Shown: positions 1 through 10,091, counted from the stretch's first letter. The stretch: 42,994 nucleotides of DNA from Sphingomonadaceae bacterium (GCA_025356175.1 JANXUP010000030.1:1-42994); one strand, 5' to 3'. The notes: generated from the letters alone by a model not told the origin. Numbers and translations are program-made.

Positions 1-751
1 TGCGCTGGGCGCGCGTTACATGACGCTGACGCACTTCAAGAACACCGCCTGGGCCGATAGCGCGACCGACGCGCCAGATCACAACGGGCTGACCGACTAT
101 GGCCGCCAAGTGGTGCGCGAAATGAACCGGCTGGGCATCCTCGTCGATCTCGCGCATGTGTCGGAAAAGACCATGCTCGATACGCTGGCCATCGCCGGTG
201 CACCGGTGATCGTCAGCCATTCGAACGCCTATGCGCTTAACCCGCATCCCCGCAATGTGACTGACCGTGCGCTCGATGCGATCAAGATCAACGGCGGGAT
301 CGTGATGGTCAACTTCTACCCGCCCTACGTGCTTGATGCGGGCCGCCAGTGGAGCGCTGAACGCGACGCCGCCGAAGCCCGGTTCAAGGCGCTCAACCGC
401 GGCAGCCCGGCGGCGGCCAAGGTGGCGCTGGCCGATTGGGACAAGGCTCACCCGATGCCGCGCGGCTCGATCTCGGATATCGCCGATCATATCGACTACA
501 TCGCCAAAAGGATCGGCGCGGATCACGTTGGCCTCGGCGGCGATATCGACGGGATCGAGGTGACGATCGCCGGAATGGAAGACGTCTCAAAATACCCGGC
601 GCTGTTCACCGAGCTAGCCCGGCGCGGCTGGAGCCAAGCTGGTCTGGAAAAGCTCGCCAGCCGCAATCTGATGCGCGTGTTCAAGGGTGCAGAGGCTTAT
701 GCCTATGCTCACCGCAGCGATCCGCCGATCGAGAACGCGACCTATTTCTGA
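1..751 (+). CDS. Membrane dipeptidase (peptidase family M19), C-terminal part
   Basis: This is the 3' part of a gene that begins before the window; the frame is open from base 2. The family (renal dipeptidase type, TIM-barrel metallopeptidase) cleaves dipeptides and is usually periplasmic or membrane-attached in Gram-negative bacteria. Visible family marks are the T-L-T-H...N-x-W-A-D-S entry, a metal-region D-L-A-H-V-S, the S-H-S-N-A strand end, and G-L-G-G-D-I-D-G near the C-terminus. The signal peptide and first metal ligands are outside the window. It converges on the cyclotransferase gene, and the two coding regions overlap by 10 bp at their 3' ends (742-751), leaving no room for a separate terminator. 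The family is clear; the exact substrate is not. Confidence 0.9.
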   Translation, partial: ALGARYMTLTHFKNTAWADSATDAPDHNGLTDYGRQVVREMNRLGILVDLAHVSEKTMLDTLAIAGAPVIVSHSNAYALNPHPRNVTDRALDAIKINGGIVMVNFYPPYVLDAGRQWSAERDAAEARFKALNRGSPAAAKVALADWDKAHPMPRGSISDIADHIDYIAKRIGADHVGLGGDIDGIEVTIAGMEDVSKYPALFTELARRGWSQAGLEKLASRNLMRVFKGAEAYAYAHRSDPPIENATYF

Positions 752-1533
752 GTGGTTGGAGCCGGCACCAGCTTCACTTCGAACAGCGCGGGCCATTCCT
801 TGCCGGTGAAGTAGAGCTTGCGGGCCTTTGCGTCCCAGGCGATGCCGTTGGCGACCTGGTCCTGCCCGAAAGCACCCGCAGCCTGATGCAGCGCGCTGAG
901 GTCGATCAGCCCCACAACCTTGCCGCTGACCGGATCGATCTTGACTGCAAAATCGGTCATCCAGATGTTCGCGTAAACCAGCCCGTCGACCCATTCGAGT
1001 TCGTTGATCATCCGCAGCGGCTTGCCCTGCACGGTCACCTTGAGCGTGCGCTTGACCGTGAACTTGGTCGGATCGATGAAGCGTAGCGTGTCAGTGCCGT
1101 CGGACATCACCAGTTCGCGGCCATTGCTGGTCAGTGACCAGCCTTCGCCTTCGTAAGTGAAGCTGCCGAGCTTTTTGAGCGTCTTGCGGTTCCAGCGGTA
1201 GCCCACCTTGTCACGCCAGGTCAGGCTCAGGATCTGGCCCTGCCACGGGACAATCCCTTCGCCGAATTGCGGCGGCGGGATTTGGGCCGAGCGCAGCACC
1301 TTGCCACTGGCGAGATCGACCTGGCGGACCGAGGACCGGCCGAGCTCACCCGTGCTCTCGAACAGCTCGCCGCGGTCGATGAACAGCCCTTCGGTGAAGG
1401 CGCGGGGATCGTGCGGGTAGCGCTTCACGATCTGCGCCACCTCGACCCGGATGGCGGTCGGCGCGGCAGGCTGCGCAGTCAGCGGGGCGACCGCCAGCAG
1501 CAGCGGTAGCAGCAGGAGGCTGCGCAGCCGCAT
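742..1533 (-). CDS. Plant-type glutaminyl-peptide cyclotransferase, exported
   Basis: Encodes 263 residues beginning with a signal peptide (basic start, Leu-rich core, cleavage near A-Q-P residues 20-23). The body matches the beta-propeller glutaminyl cyclotransferases, which convert N-terminal glutamine to pyroglutamate and release ammonia. Visible marks are Y-P-H-D-P-R-A-F-T-E-G-L near residue 38, F-E-S-T-G-E-L-G-R-S, the L-E-W-V-D-G-L-V-Y-A-N-I-W segment, and N-G-I-A-W-D with F-T-G-K-E-W-P near the end. The ATG overlaps the dapD stop by one base (TGATG), so translation is probably coupled to dapD. The long upstream extension in this frame lies inside dapD and has dapD's shadow composition, so it was not used. 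Likely acts in the periplasm. Confidence 0.88.
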   Translation of the reverse strand: MRLRSLLLLPLLLAVAPLTAQPAAPTAIRVEVAQIVKRYPHDPRAFTEGLFIDRGELFESTGELGRSSVRQVDLASGKVLRSAQIPPPQFGEGIVPWQGQILSLTWRDKVGYRWNRKTLKKLGSFTYEGEGWSLTSNGRELVMSDGTDTLRFIDPTKFTVKRTLKVTVQGKPLRMINELEWVDGLVYANIWMTDFAVKIDPVSGKVVGLIDLSALHQAAGAFGQDQVANGIAWDAKARKLYFTGKEWPALFEVKLVPAPTTQK

Positions 1534-2372
1534 CAATCGCGCAGCAGTTCGTTGATGCCGGTCTTGGCGCGGGTCTGCGCGTCGACCGACTTGATGATCA
1601 CGGCGCAAGCCAGCGAGGGCCCCGGCGTACCGTCCGCGAGCGTCTTGCCCGGCATCGCGCCGGGCACCACCACGCTGTACGGCGGGATGTGCCCGGTTAT
1701 GACCTTGCCGGTATCGCGGTAGACGATCTTGCTGGTCGCGGTGATGAACACCCCCATGGCGACGACGCAGCCTTCGCCAACGATCACGCCCTCGACGATC
1801 TCGCTGCGCGCCCCGATGAAGCAATTGTCGCCGATGATCGTCGGGTTGGCCTGCATCGGTTCAAGCACCCCGCCGATCCCGGCTCCGGCCGAGATGTGGC
1901 AGCCCGTGCCGACTTGCGCGCAAGAGCCGACCGAGGCCCAGGTATCGATCATGGTGCCATCACCGACATGCGCGCCGATGTTCACAAAGCTCGGCATCAG
2001 CACCACGTTCTTGCCGATATGTGCGCCGCGCCGGACGATCGCGCCGGGCACCGCGCGAATTCCGGCGGCACGGAAGCGATCTGCATCCCACCCGGTGAAC
2101 TTCAATGGCACCTTGTCGAACGAGGGGGCACCGGCCGAGCCATAGTCCATTACTGCGTTGTCATTGAGCCGGAAGCTCAGCAGCACTGCCTTCTTGAGCC
2201 ACTGGTTGACTTGCCAGCCGCCGCTCCCGTCAGGCTCGGCTACGCGCGCCTGGCCGCTATCGAGCAGGGCCAGCGCCGCATCCACTGCGCGGCGCACCTC
2301 GGTGCTTTCGGGCGTGACCGTATCGCGCACGCCCCAGGCCTGTTCGATTGCGGCGGCAAGCTCTGCGGACAT
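1533..2372 (-). CDS. dapD: 2,3,4,5-tetrahydropyridine-2,6-dicarboxylate N-succinyltransferase
   Basis: A 279-residue protein of the usual DapD length. It succinylates tetrahydrodipicolinate from succinyl-CoA in the lysine/diaminopimelate pathway, in the cytoplasm. The N-terminal helical part (about residues 1-100) is followed by the left-handed beta-helix of hexapeptide repeats, visible as [31 protein letters not shown] and [12 protein letters not shown]. The ATG at 2372 follows a good GAGGAG Shine-Dalgarno read on the minus strand and gives the standard M-S-A-E-L start. It is first in a two-gene operon with the cyclotransferase, divergent from the subtilase autotransporter. Confidence 0.96.
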   Translation of the reverse strand: MSAELAAAIEQAWGVRDTVTPESTEVRRAVDAALALLDSGQARVAEPDGSGGWQVNQWLKKAVLLSFRLNDNAVMDYGSAGAPSFDKVPLKFTGWDADRFRAAGIRAVPGAIVRRGAHIGKNVVLMPSFVNIGAHVGDGTMIDTWASVGSCAQVGTGCHISAGAGIGGVLEPMQANPTIIGDNCFIGARSEIVEGVIVGEGCVVAMGVFITATSKIVYRDTGKVITGHIPPYSVVVPGAMPGKTLADGTPGPSLACAVIIKSVDAQTRAKTGINELLRD

Positions 2373-2546
2373 CGTGCAAATTCTCCTCGTGCCGCGGCGT
2401 CCGGGCCGCGCAATCCAGCGCCTATCGCCTGGTCCTGCGGTGGGCAAGAAGTGACGCCGCATACAGCGAAAGAAATGTGCTGTTAAGCATAGCCGTGGCA
2501 AATAGTTGCGATGCTGGCCGGTTGGGCCGGAACTGGGGTCTGCCGC

Positions 2547-4958
2547 ATGTCCAAACCAGTTGTTCTCGAAGCCCGCTTGCATATTGCCGCAGCGCTGCTC
2601 TCGTTCGGCCTGGTCGCGGGCTGCGGCGGCGGGTCGGTCGGCAGCACGCCGGTGCCGGTTCCTGCGCCAACGCCCGCGCCGACTCCGACTCCGACGCCGA
2701 CCCCCACCCCAACTCCGACGCCCACCCCGACGCCCACACCGTCGTCGGTGTTTCTGACCAGCGAATACAACCGCTCGACCGGCCCCAGCCAGCACGGCGC
2801 AATCGCCGCATGGACCGGCGGGACAACCGGCCGGGGGGTTACCATCGGCATCATCGATTCGGGGATCGACCAGACCAGTCCGGAATTTGCCGGGCGGATC
2901 AGCACGTCGTCGGCAGACGTCGCCGGCAGCCGCGGCCTCACCAACCCCGATAGCGATCACGGCACCAATGTTGCACTCGTCGCGGCGGCGGCGCGCGATG
3001 GCACCGGCATCGTCGGGATCGCATTTGACGCAACCATTGCGATGTTTCGGGCCGATACTGCGGGCACCTGCGCCAGCGCCGTTGCCTCCGACCCGAAAAG
3101 CGGCTGCACCTTTTCGGACACCAACATCGCTGCGGGCGTCAACGCTGCGGTGGCGGCCGGGGCCAAGGTAATCAACCTTTCGCTCGGTGGTTCGCCGCCC
3201 AATTTCACCCTGCGCAATGCCATCGCCAATGCCGCCGCAAATGGCGTGGTGGTGGTGATCTCGGCCGGTAACGACGGCAAATCGACCGATCCGGCGGTCG
3301 ATCCGAACAACCCCGATCCGTTTGCTGCGGGCCTGCGTGCCGCGGGCAACGGCAACGTCATCATTGCCGGTTCGGTCGATGCCACCAACACCATTTCGGA
3401 CTTCAGCAACAAGGCCGGCACCGAACAGTCATGGTTCCTGGCTGCGCGCGGTGAGCGGGTCTGCTGCGTCTATGAAAATGGCGTGCTCAAGGTAGTGACC
3501 AACCCCGACGGATCGCGTTCGGCCTTTGTCTTTTCGGGCACCAGCTTTTCGGCCCCGCAAATCGCCGGGGCGGCAGCCCTGCTGCGCCAGGCTTTCCCCA
3601 ACCTGACTGCGCCGCAAGTGGTCGACCTCCTGCTCCGTACCGCCAGTGATGGCGGCGCGGCCGGCACCGATGCAATCTATGGCCGCGGCATCCTCAACAT
3701 TGTCAGTGCATTTGCGCCGCAAGGCACGACCAGCCTGGCCGGTTCGGTCACGGCGATCGGACTGGGCGATACCACGGTGGTAACCTCCGCTCCGATGGGC
3801 GACGCCGGCTCCGGGGTCAGCGGCTTCGGCGCGATCGTGCTCGACGGTTACCAGCGCGCCTATCATTACGATCTTGGCGCCGAGGTACGCACCGCGCAAG
3901 TCCAGCCGAAGCTGGCCCCGGCGCTCAATGCCCGGGTTCGCCACATTGCCGTCGGCACCGACAAGGTCTCGCTATCGTTCTCGGTCGATGCCAGTGGCCG
4001 GGCCGAACGCTTGCCGTGGCAAGGCCTGCTGCGGCTCAGCTCGGCCGATGCGCAGATCGCCAAGGTTCTTGCGGGGCAGGTCGTGGCCCGCATCTCGCCC
4101 GACGCGAAGATCGCATTCGGCTTCTCGCAAGGCTCTGACGGGCTTGTCGCGCAGCTGCAGGGACAGGCTCAGCCCGCTTTCCTGATCGCGCGCGCGCCGG
4201 GGGACGATCAGGGTTTCGGGCAGGATGACGTGCTGTCGACCGCCTGGCACCAACAGCTGGGCCGCTGGGGCATCGCGGTCAGCGCGGAACATGGCTCGCC
4301 GGTTACCGCAGCACCGGTTTGGTCAACGGCATATGGGTTTGACCGCCGCCGTTACGATAGTGCCAATCGCTTTGGCCTTTCGGTTGATCGCGGCTCTGGT
4401 GATCTGCAGCTGGCCTTTGGCGCGAGCTGGCTGGCCGAGCGGCATTCGGTTCTTGGGGCCCGCCTCGCCGACGGGTTTGGCGGCGGCGGCGCTGACAGCC
4501 TGTTTCTCGATGCCACGGGGCAATGGCAGCCCGCTCCGGGCTGGCAGCTTGGCGCGCAGTGGCGCAGCGGCTTTACCGCCGCACGCAGCGGCGGTTCGGT
4601 CGCTGCAGGGAGCCGGATGACCAGTTCGGCCTGGTCGCTCGATGCGGCGCGGCTGGGTGTGTTCAAGCGCGGTGACTGGCTGGGCCTGCGGGTGTCACAG
4701 CCGCTGCGGGTCGAAAGCGGCGGGATCGCGCTCAATCTGCCGGTCGATTACAACTACGCGACCCTCCAGCCGACGTTCGCGCGGTCAGTGCTGAATCTGG
4801 CGCCGCGCGGCCGCGAAGTGGATACCGAACTCGCCTGGCGCGGCCCGCTGTGGAGCGGCGCGGCGATGTTCAGCCTGTTTTACCGCACCGACCCGGGCCA
4901 TTACGCAAGCCTGCCCGATGATCGGGGTATTGCGGTCAGCTGGAGCAAGGGGTTCTAG
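2547..4958 (+). CDS. Subtilisin-like (S8) serine protease autotransporter with lipoprotein signal
   Basis: A protein of 803 residues from the chosen ATG. An upstream ATG at 2511 would add 12 residues but gives a poorer signal. Order of parts: signal with lipobox L-V-A-G-C (Cys26), Gly/Ser spacer, Thr-Pro tract (about 34-65), peptidase S8 domain (about 85-390), linker, and a C-terminal beta-barrel (about 520-803) with alternating aromatic/polar strands ending in Phe. The catalytic triad reads Asp104 in I-I-D-S-G, His138 in D-H-G-T and Ser333 in G-T-S-F-S-A-P. This is known architecture for type V secretion: the barrel inserts in the outer membrane and the protease is exposed or released. A lipobox on such a protein recalls neisserial NalP. 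The substrate is unknown. It converges on the APH-like gene across a small hairpin. Confidence 0.9.
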   Translation: MSKPVVLEARLHIAAALLSFGLVAGCGGGSVGSTPVPVPAPTPAPTPTPTPTPTPTPTPTPTPTPSSVFLTSEYNRSTGPSQHGAIAAWTGGTTGRGVTIGIIDSGIDQTSPEFAGRISTSSADVAGSRGLTNPDSDHGTNVALVAAAARDGTGIVGIAFDATIAMFRADTAGTCASAVASDPKSGCTFSDTNIAAGVNAAVAAGAKVINLSLGGSPPNFTLRNAIANAAANGVVVVISAGNDGKSTDPAVDPNNPDPFAAGLRAAGNGNVIIAGSVDATNTISDFSNKAGTEQSWFLAARGERVCCVYENGVLKVVTNPDGSRSAFVFSGTSFSAPQIAGAAALLRQAFPNLTAPQVVDLLLRTASDGGAAGTDAIYGRGILNIVSAFAPQGTTSLAGSVTAIGLGDTTVVTSAPMGDAGSGVSGFGAIVLDGYQRAYHYDLGAEVRTAQVQPKLAPALNARVRHIAVGTDKVSLSFSVDASGRAERLPWQGLLRLSSADAQIAKVLAGQVVARISPDAKIAFGFSQGSDGLVAQLQGQAQPAFLIARAPGDDQGFGQDDVLSTAWHQQLGRWGIAVSAEHGSPVTAAPVWSTAYGFDRRRYDSANRFGLSVDRGSGDLQLAFGASWLAERHSVLGARLADGFGGGGADSLFLDATGQWQPAPGWQLGAQWRSGFTAARSGGSVAAGSRMTSSAWSLDAARLGVFKRGDWLGLRVSQPLRVESGGIALNLPVDYNYATLQPTFARSVLNLAPRGREVDTELAWRGPLWSGAAMFSLFYRTDPGHYASLPDDRGIAVSWSKGF
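2682..2741 (+). repeat. Thr-Pro codon tract in the autotransporter
   Basis: Ten consecutive Thr-Pro codon pairs, with third positions drifting among act/acg/acc/aca and ccg/ccc/cca, preceded by shorter [10 protein letters not shown] pairs. It links the lipidated N-terminus to the protease domain and would form a stiff extended spacer. The hexanucleotide periodicity makes it a candidate for length change by slippage, always in frame. Confidence 0.95.
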
Positions 4959-4991
4959 TTATGGTGCGGAAAACCCATCCGGTGTTGCAAA

Positions 4992-5013
4992 GCTATTTGC
5001 GGATGCAAATAGC
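4992..5013. terminator. Perfect inverted repeat between convergent genes
   Basis: GCTATTTGC, four bases, then GCAAATAGC: nine paired bases, between the autotransporter stop (4958) and the APH-like stop (5026). There is no T-tract, so a bidirectional terminator or RNA 3'-end stabiliser is only inferred from the position. Confidence 0.4.
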
Positions 5014-5025
5014 GCACCTGTTAGA

Positions 5026-6099
5026 CTACGCTCCGGCTTTCACCGCAAATTCCCACGCGCGTTCGGCCAGTGGTTTGACCCGCTCGCTCTGCTCCCTGGC
5101 GTGCGATGAGCTGGCGGTGCCGTCGATCACCCGCTTCTTGATGCCTTGCAAAATGCCCGTCAGGCGGAAGAAGTTGTAGGCGAAATACCAGTTCATGTCG
5201 GGCACGCTGTCCCGCCCGGTGGCGGCGCAATAGCGTTCGACCACTTCCTCAAGTTCCGGAATGCCCAGCGCCTTGCGGTCAAGATCAGCCACGCCCGAAC
5301 GCCCGCCATTGTCGGTCACCCAGGCCATCGCGACATACGTGAAATCGGCCAGCGGATCGCCCAAAGTCGACAGTTCCCAGTCGAGCACCGCCAGCACTTC
5401 GGGCCGGTCATGCGCGTAGATCATGTTGTCGATCCGGTAGTCGCCGTGGACCACGCTGGTACGGTCCTGTTCGGGCATGGTCGCGGGGAGCCATTCGATC
5501 AGCCGCTCAACTTCGGGGATCGTCTCGGTTTCAGCCAGGCGGTACTGCTTGGTCCAGCGATCGATCTGGCGGCCGAAATAATTGCCCGGCTTGCCGAATT
5601 CGGACAGGCCCGCCGCAGCGACATCGGTGTTGTGCAACGCAGCCAGCGTATCGATCATCGCTTCGTAAGTGGCGCGGCGATAGGCTGGCGCATCCTTGGG
5701 CATGGCCCCGTCCCAGATGGTGCGGCCGTCGACCATCCCCATCACGTAGAACATTGATCCGGCCACGCTGTCGTCGGTGCACAGGCCATACTGCGGCGCG
5801 ACCGTGAAGCCCGTCTTGTGAAGCCCGGCCTGGACCCGGTATTCACGGTCAACCGCGTGGGCCGAGGGCAAAAGCACCCCGAATGGCTTGCGCCGCAGCA
5901 CGTAGTTCCCGCTTTGCGCGGCGATCTTGTAAGTCGGGTTTGATTGCCCGCCCTTGAACTTGGTCAGATGGAGGGGCCCTTCGAAGCCGGCGACGTTGGC
6001 CGCCATCCAGTCAGCCAGCTTGCCCTCATCCAGCTTGTCCGCGCCTTCGGGTTCGACCGTGCCGACAAAGGCTTCCTCAGCATTGATTGCCTCGCTCAT
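5026..6099 (-). CDS. APH-family phosphotransferase, ACAD10/11 N-domain type
   Basis: A 357-residue kinase-fold protein of the aminoglycoside phosphotransferase superfamily. The nucleotide-binding lobe contains F-K-G-G-Q-S-N-P-T-Y (about 48-57) and Y-V-L-R-R-K-P (about 66-72, the Lys/Arg region). The Brenner-type catalytic loop H-G-D (218-220) is followed by Asn225, and the metal Asp lies in L-D-W-E-L-S-T-L-G-D-P (Asp240). This is the subfamily found as the N-terminal part of human ACAD10/ACAD11 and as free bacterial neighbours of acyl-CoA dehydrogenases, not of drug-modifying enzymes. Known members phosphorylate 4-hydroxyacyl groups. It is last in the five-gene minus-strand operon, 12 bp after the alcohol dehydrogenase. 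Inferred role: phosphorylating a hydroxyacyl-CoA handed on to the dehydrogenase two genes upstream. Confidence 0.88.
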   Translation of the reverse strand: MSEAINAEEAFVGTVEPEGADKLDEGKLADWMAANVAGFEGPLHLTKFKGGQSNPTYKIAAQSGNYVLRRKPFGVLLPSAHAVDREYRVQAGLHKTGFTVAPQYGLCTDDSVAGSMFYVMGMVDGRTIWDGAMPKDAPAYRRATYEAMIDTLAALHNTDVAAAGLSEFGKPGNYFGRQIDRWTKQYRLAETETIPEVERLIEWLPATMPEQDRTSVVHGDYRIDNMIYAHDRPEVLAVLDWELSTLGDPLADFTYVAMAWVTDNGGRSGVADLDRKALGIPELEEVVERYCAATGRDSVPDMNWYFAYNFFRLTGILQGIKKRVIDGTASSSHAREQSERVKPLAERAWEFAVKAGA

Positions 6100-6111
6100 G
6101 CCGTGATCCCC

Positions 6112-7203
6112 TTACTGGTCGAACACGATGACGCTGCGCGCCGAGGCGCCGGTCTTCATCTTGTCGAAGCCTTGGTTGATCTGCTCAAGCGGGATGCGTT
6201 CGGCGATGATCGTGTCGAGATCGAGCAGCCCGCGCATGTAGAAATCAACGAGGCGCGGCAGATCAACCGGGAAGTGGTTCATCCCCATGATCGCGCCTTG
6301 TAGTTTCTTGCCCGAAAGCAGGTCCATTGCCGACAGCCCGACTTTTTCATTGAGCGGCATCATGCCCAGAATAGTCGCCGTACCGCCGCGCCGCAGCGAA
6401 CTGACTGCGAGCTGAGCCGAAGCCGGACGCCCGACCGCCTCGATCGCGTGATCGACTCCGCCCTTGCTCATTTCCTGAATCATCTTGGCTGCATCGGGGT
6501 CCGAGGCATCGACCACATGCGTCGCGCCAAGCTTCATCGCCAAGGCGCGCTTTTCGGGCATCGGATCGGCGGCGATGATCTGCCCTGCGCCAGCAATCTT
6601 GGCGGCATTGATCGTGGCGAGGCCAACCCCGCCGCAGCCGACTACCGCGACCGTCTCACCCGGCGTGACCTTGCAGGCGTTAAAAATCGTGCCCGCGCCG
6701 GTGGTCACCGCGCAACCGATCACTGCGGCGCGGTCTAGCGGCATATCGGGGTTGATCGCGACGCAGGCGTGTTCGTGGATCAGCATCATTTCGGCAAAAG
6801 CCGAAAGGTTGAGCATTTGCGCCACCGGCGAGCCATCGCTGCTGCGGGTGAGGCGCGGTTCGGCACCGACCGCGCGGCGGGTTTCAGCGCCAAGGCACAG
6901 CGCCATGCGGCCCGTGACGCAGAATTCGCAGTGCCCGCAGAAGGCAGACAGGCAGGTCACCACCGCGTCGCCGACCTTGACCGTGCGCACTTCGCTGCCG
7001 ACCGCCTCGACGATTCCGGCGGCTTCATGCCCCGGCACCGCCGGCAAAGCGTGCGGGTACGTGCCCTCGATGAAATGCAGGTCCGAATGACACAGCCCGC
7101 AAGCGGCGGTGCGGATCAGAACCTCGTGCGGGCCGGGCTTGCTGATCGTCAACTGCTCGATTTCGAGCGGCTGCTGGGCCTGAACGAGGACGGCTGCTTT
7201 CAT
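6112..7203 (-). CDS. Zn-dependent alcohol dehydrogenase (class III-like MDR)
   Basis: A 363-residue medium-chain dehydrogenase. The catalytic zinc region shows G-L-C38-H-S-D and G-H59-E60. The structural zinc site is C89-G-H-C92-E-F-C95 with C103. The NAD-binding fold has V-V-G-C-G-G-V-G-L followed by an acidic I-A-A-D-P, favouring NAD over NADP. It would oxidise a primary or secondary alcohol, or reduce the carbonyl, in the cytoplasm. It follows the dehydrogenase gene at 7266-8558 after a strong hairpin, with GGAGAGA as ribosome site. The neighbours suggest a role in degrading an alkanol or hydroxyacyl compound, but substrate cannot be read from the sequence. Confidence 0.92.
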   Translation of the reverse strand: MKAAVLVQAQQPLEIEQLTISKPGPHEVLIRTAACGLCHSDLHFIEGTYPHALPAVPGHEAAGIVEAVGSEVRTVKVGDAVVTCLSAFCGHCEFCVTGRMALCLGAETRRAVGAEPRLTRSSDGSPVAQMLNLSAFAEMMLIHEHACVAINPDMPLDRAAVIGCAVTTGAGTIFNACKVTPGETVAVVGCGGVGLATINAAKIAGAGQIIAADPMPEKRALAMKLGATHVVDASDPDAAKMIQEMSKGGVDHAIEAVGRPASAQLAVSSLRRGGTATILGMMPLNEKVGLSAMDLLSGKKLQGAIMGMNHFPVDLPRLVDFYMRGLLDLDTIIAERIPLEQINQGFDKMKTGASARSVIVFDQ

Positions 7204-7230
7204 GTTCTTTATCTCTCCAAAAAGCTAAAT

Positions 7231-7260
7231 CCGGCATCCCGGGCGAACCCGGGATGCCGG
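7231..7260 (-). terminator. 13-bp perfect hairpin inside the catabolic operon
   Basis: CCGGCATCCCGGG and its exact complement enclose a four-base loop (TTCG on the minus strand). On that strand it is followed by ATTTAGCTTTTTGG, a short T-run about nine bases on. It lies between the dehydrogenase stop and the alcohol dehydrogenase ribosome site, so partial termination or mRNA processing is likely. Confidence 0.6.
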
Positions 7261-7265
7261 TTTAC

Positions 7266-8558
7266 TCAACGCGATACGCCGACGTCGCCCGAGCTGAATG
7301 CGCCGTCGGTCTTCGGCGCATTGGCCGAATGACGGGCGAACTCGATCCGGGCGATCGCGCGGTTGTGCACTTCGTCGGGACCATCGGCGATCCGCAGCGT
7401 GCGCTGGTGCGCCCATGCCTTGGCGAGCCCGAAGTCTTCGGAGACACCGCCCGCGCCGTGCGCCTGGATCGCATCGTCGAGGATCCGCAGCGCCATCATC
7501 GGCGCCTGGACCTTGATCATCGCGATCTCGGCCGCAGCAGCCTTGTTGCCGACCTTGTCCATCATGTCGGCGGCCTTGAGGCACAGCAGCCGGGTCATTT
7601 CGATGTCGATGCGGGCGCGCGCGATGCGCTGTTCCCACACCGATTGTTCCGACACCGCCTTGCCGAAGGCGACCCGCGTCTGGAGCCGCCTGGCCATCTT
7701 GCCAATCGCTTCCTCGGCCACGCCGATGGTGCGCATGCAGTGATGGATGCGGCCCGGCCCGAGGCGGCCTTGCGCGATCTCGAACCCGCGGCCCTCACCC
7801 AGCAGCATGTTGCTGGCCGGGATGCGGACATCGTTGAGCTTGATTTCCATGTGGCCGTGCGGGGCATCGTCATAGCCGAACACCGGCAGGTGCCGGACAA
7901 TCTCGACGCCCGGAGCATCGAGTTCCATCAGCACCATCGATTGCTGGGCGTGGCGCTTGGCTTCGAAATCGGTCTTGCCCATGACAATCGCGATTTTGCA
8001 GCGCGGATCGCCTGCGCCCGATGACCACCACTTGGTGCCGTTGAGGACATATTCATCGCCGTCGCGCCGGATCGAGGTTTCGATGTTGGTCGCATCCGAC
8101 GAGGCAACGGCGGGCTCGGTCATCAGGAAGGCAGAACGCATTTCGCCGTTCATGATCGGCGCGAGCCACTGGTCCTTCTGGTCGCGCGTGCCGTAACGGT
8201 GGAGCACTTCCATGTTGCCGGTGTCGGGCGCGGAGCAGTTGAACACTTCGCTGGCGAACCCGGCGCGGCCCATTTCCTCGGCGCAGAGCGCATATTCGAG
8301 GTTGGTCAGGCCGGGGCCCTCAAATTCGAACGTATCGTCCACGTGGGCACGGCCGGCCTGCGGCGGCATGAACAGGTTCCAGATCCCCTGCGCCTTGGCA
8401 CGGGCCTTTTCCTCTTCGACCACGGGCAGCACTTTCCAGCGCTCACCGGCCTGGTCCTGCGCCTTGTAGTCGCCCTGACGCGGGCGGACGTGGTTCTCGA
8501 TGAACTGGCGGACGCGGTCGCGCCAATAGACTTGCCGTTCGGTGGGATCGAAATCCAT
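7266..8558 (-). CDS. Acyl-CoA dehydrogenase family protein, ACAD10/11 type
   Basis: Encodes 430 residues from the ATG at 8558, which follows AGGAAAGG; an in-frame upstream start lacks such a site. The FAD-dependent acyl-CoA dehydrogenase fold is visible: [10 protein letters not shown] in the middle domain, the W-W-S-S-G-A flavin strand, then [11 protein letters not shown]. The C-terminal [11 protein letters not shown] and [12 protein letters not shown] are the signature of the ACAD10/ACAD11 branch. In that branch the classical Y-E-G-T segment holding the catalytic Glu is replaced by A-D392-G-P-D. In known relatives the partner kinase phosphorylates a 4-hydroxyacyl-CoA and this protein eliminates the phosphate. 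Here the kinase is two genes downstream as a separate polypeptide. Confidence 0.9.
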   Translation of the reverse strand: MDFDPTERQVYWRDRVRQFIENHVRPRQGDYKAQDQAGERWKVLPVVEEEKARAKAQGIWNLFMPPQAGRAHVDDTFEFEGPGLTNLEYALCAEEMGRAGFASEVFNCSAPDTGNMEVLHRYGTRDQKDQWLAPIMNGEMRSAFLMTEPAVASSDATNIETSIRRDGDEYVLNGTKWWSSGAGDPRCKIAIVMGKTDFEAKRHAQQSMVLMELDAPGVEIVRHLPVFGYDDAPHGHMEIKLNDVRIPASNMLLGEGRGFEIAQGRLGPGRIHHCMRTIGVAEEAIGKMARRLQTRVAFGKAVSEQSVWEQRIARARIDIEMTRLLCLKAADMMDKVGNKAAAAEIAMIKVQAPMMALRILDDAIQAHGAGGVSEDFGLAKAWAHQRTLRIADGPDEVHNRAIARIEFARHSANAPKTDGAFSSGDVGVSR

Positions 8559-8634
8559 GGGGTCTTTCCTTTCCTGATACTGTCGAGTCTCGCAGCGCTC
8601 CCTGCCATGGGACAGGCCCCGCGCCAAGGGTGAA

Positions 8635-8650
8635 TTAACCGTGCGGTTAA
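8635..8650. promoter_or_regulatory. Palindromic operator candidate TTAACC-N4-GGTTAA (site 1)
   Basis: TTAACCGTGCGGTTAA: perfect 7-bp arms around two bases. It is 77 bp upstream of the dehydrogenase start, with the transporter's TAA stop inside it. The same layout recurs at 11112-11127, and the half GTGCGGTTAA recurs at 27840-27849. The size and symmetry suit a dimeric repressor such as TetR or FadR/GntR types. Confidence 0.6.
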
Positions 8651-10083
8651 GGCGCGGCGGCGGCCAGCTTGGCGATCCGCCGTTCGTGATCGGCCCGGGT
8701 GATTGGAAAGCGAGAAATGCAGGCGGTCGCGGCCAAGGTGATCAAGGTCAGCGTGATTACGAAATAGATCGCAAAATGATCGAGCACCGCAGTCGGCACT
8801 TCGCCGGGGCGCGCCTTGGCCGGAAACCCGGAGGCACTGATAATTGTTCCGGCCAGAAAGATCCCCAGCCCGGTTGCACATTTCTGCGTGAAAAAATAGG
8901 CCGAAAAGAACAGCCCCTCGGTCCGTTCGCCGGTTTTTTCCTGCGACGCCTCGATAATGTCGGCGGCCATTGACTGAACCATCATCCCGGCCGCGACTGC
9001 CAGTCCGTTGGAGATGGTGATCAGCGTAAACAGAACCGGGATCAACGCAGGATCGCTGTTTTGCAGGAACAACCCGGCAAAACGCAGCAGGTACGGCAAT
9101 AACCCGATGACCAGCGAGATCAGCGCGCAGACCACCGCGCCAGTGCGTTTCTCGATCCGGCTTTGCAAGAACCCGACCAGCAGAAACGCTCCGATCACGC
9201 CAATGAACAGCGCGACCGAATAGACGAGGAATCCGGCCTGCGGCATTTCCCAATAGTAAGTCAGCACATAGGTCGCGGTGGAAAAAGTCATCCCGACCGA
9301 AATGTAATTGAACAGCGTGGTCCCGAGCAGGATCAGGAACGCGTGATTGGCGAGCGTTCGGCCGACCTTGCGGAGCGTTTCACCGAGCGGCAGATGAACC
9401 GCCGGACTGCTGCCCAGCCGGGCCATCCGGCGATGCGTGGTCAGTGCGCCAACCAGCGCGGCGATCACCATCAAGGCAGCACCGGTCCAGCCGTAAAGCC
9501 CGTACCCATCGATGTTGAGTTGACCGACCGGATAGCGCGCCGATGGAACCAGGAACACACCGAAGGCCAGCATCAGCATCGCGAGCCCGCCCGCCCAGGC
9601 GAAAATATAGCGCCACCGCGTCACCGAAGTCCGCTCGTCATAATCGCTGGTGAGGCCAGGCACGACCGACAGTGCCGGGATTTCATAACACGACACGGCC
9701 GCGCGCATCAGGAAAGCGAACAGCAGCAAATAGCCGTACAGCAAGCCCGGGCTGGTCTGCGGCGGATGCCACAGCATCAGCCACGCTCCGGCCATCGGCA
9801 GGATTGCCGCATACATCCACGGGTGACGCTTGCCCCAGCGGCTGTGCGTCTTGTCACTCCAATAGCCGACCAGCGGATCGACCAGCGCGTCGAGCAGCAG
9901 CGCGCACAGCAGGATCAACCCGACCAACTGCGCATTGAGCCCCATCACCTGGCTGTAAAACAGCAGCAGCAGCGTGGCGAAACCGTTGTCCTTGACCCCG
10001 TAGGCGACCGACCCGAAACCATTGCCCAGCTTGATCCGCAGCGGCAGTCGCTGCGCGGCCGGGAGAACGACGCGCGCCATCAT
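8647..10083 (-). CDS. GPH-type (melibiose-like) MFS transporter
   Basis: A 478-residue integral membrane protein with about 12 hydrophobic segments. The glycoside-pentoside-hexuronide family signature is plain near residues 60-80: [15 protein letters not shown] followed by R-W-G-K-R-H-P-W. These proteins import sugars or other organic solutes with a cation across the inner membrane. In sphingomonads many members sit in catabolic clusters whose substrates are not sugars. The chosen ATG at 10083 lies eight bases after the SDR stop; a GTG at 10095 overlapping that stop (GTGA) would add four residues and is a fair alternative. Second gene of the minus-strand operon, probably the uptake step for the compound degraded. 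Confidence 0.88.
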   Translation of the reverse strand: MMARVVLPAAQRLPLRIKLGNGFGSVAYGVKDNGFATLLLLFYSQVMGLNAQLVGLILLCALLLDALVDPLVGYWSDKTHSRWGKRHPWMYAAILPMAGAWLMLWHPPQTSPGLLYGYLLLFAFLMRAAVSCYEIPALSVVPGLTSDYDERTSVTRWRYIFAWAGGLAMLMLAFGVFLVPSARYPVGQLNIDGYGLYGWTGAALMVIAALVGALTTHRRMARLGSSPAVHLPLGETLRKVGRTLANHAFLILLGTTLFNYISVGMTFSTATYVLTYYWEMPQAGFLVYSVALFIGVIGAFLLVGFLQSRIEKRTGAVVCALISLVIGLLPYLLRFAGLFLQNSDPALIPVLFTLITISNGLAVAAGMMVQSMAADIIEASQEKTGERTEGLFFSAYFFTQKCATGLGIFLAGTIISASGFPAKARPGEVPTAVLDHFAIYFVITLTLITLAATACISRFPITRADHERRIAKLAAAAP

Positions 10084-10091
10084 GGTGTCAG

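Noticed and set aside
5026..6099. Aminoglycoside resistance gene
   Set aside because: Although APH-fold, the sequence and neighbours match the ACAD10/11-associated subfamily, not drug-modifying enzymes.
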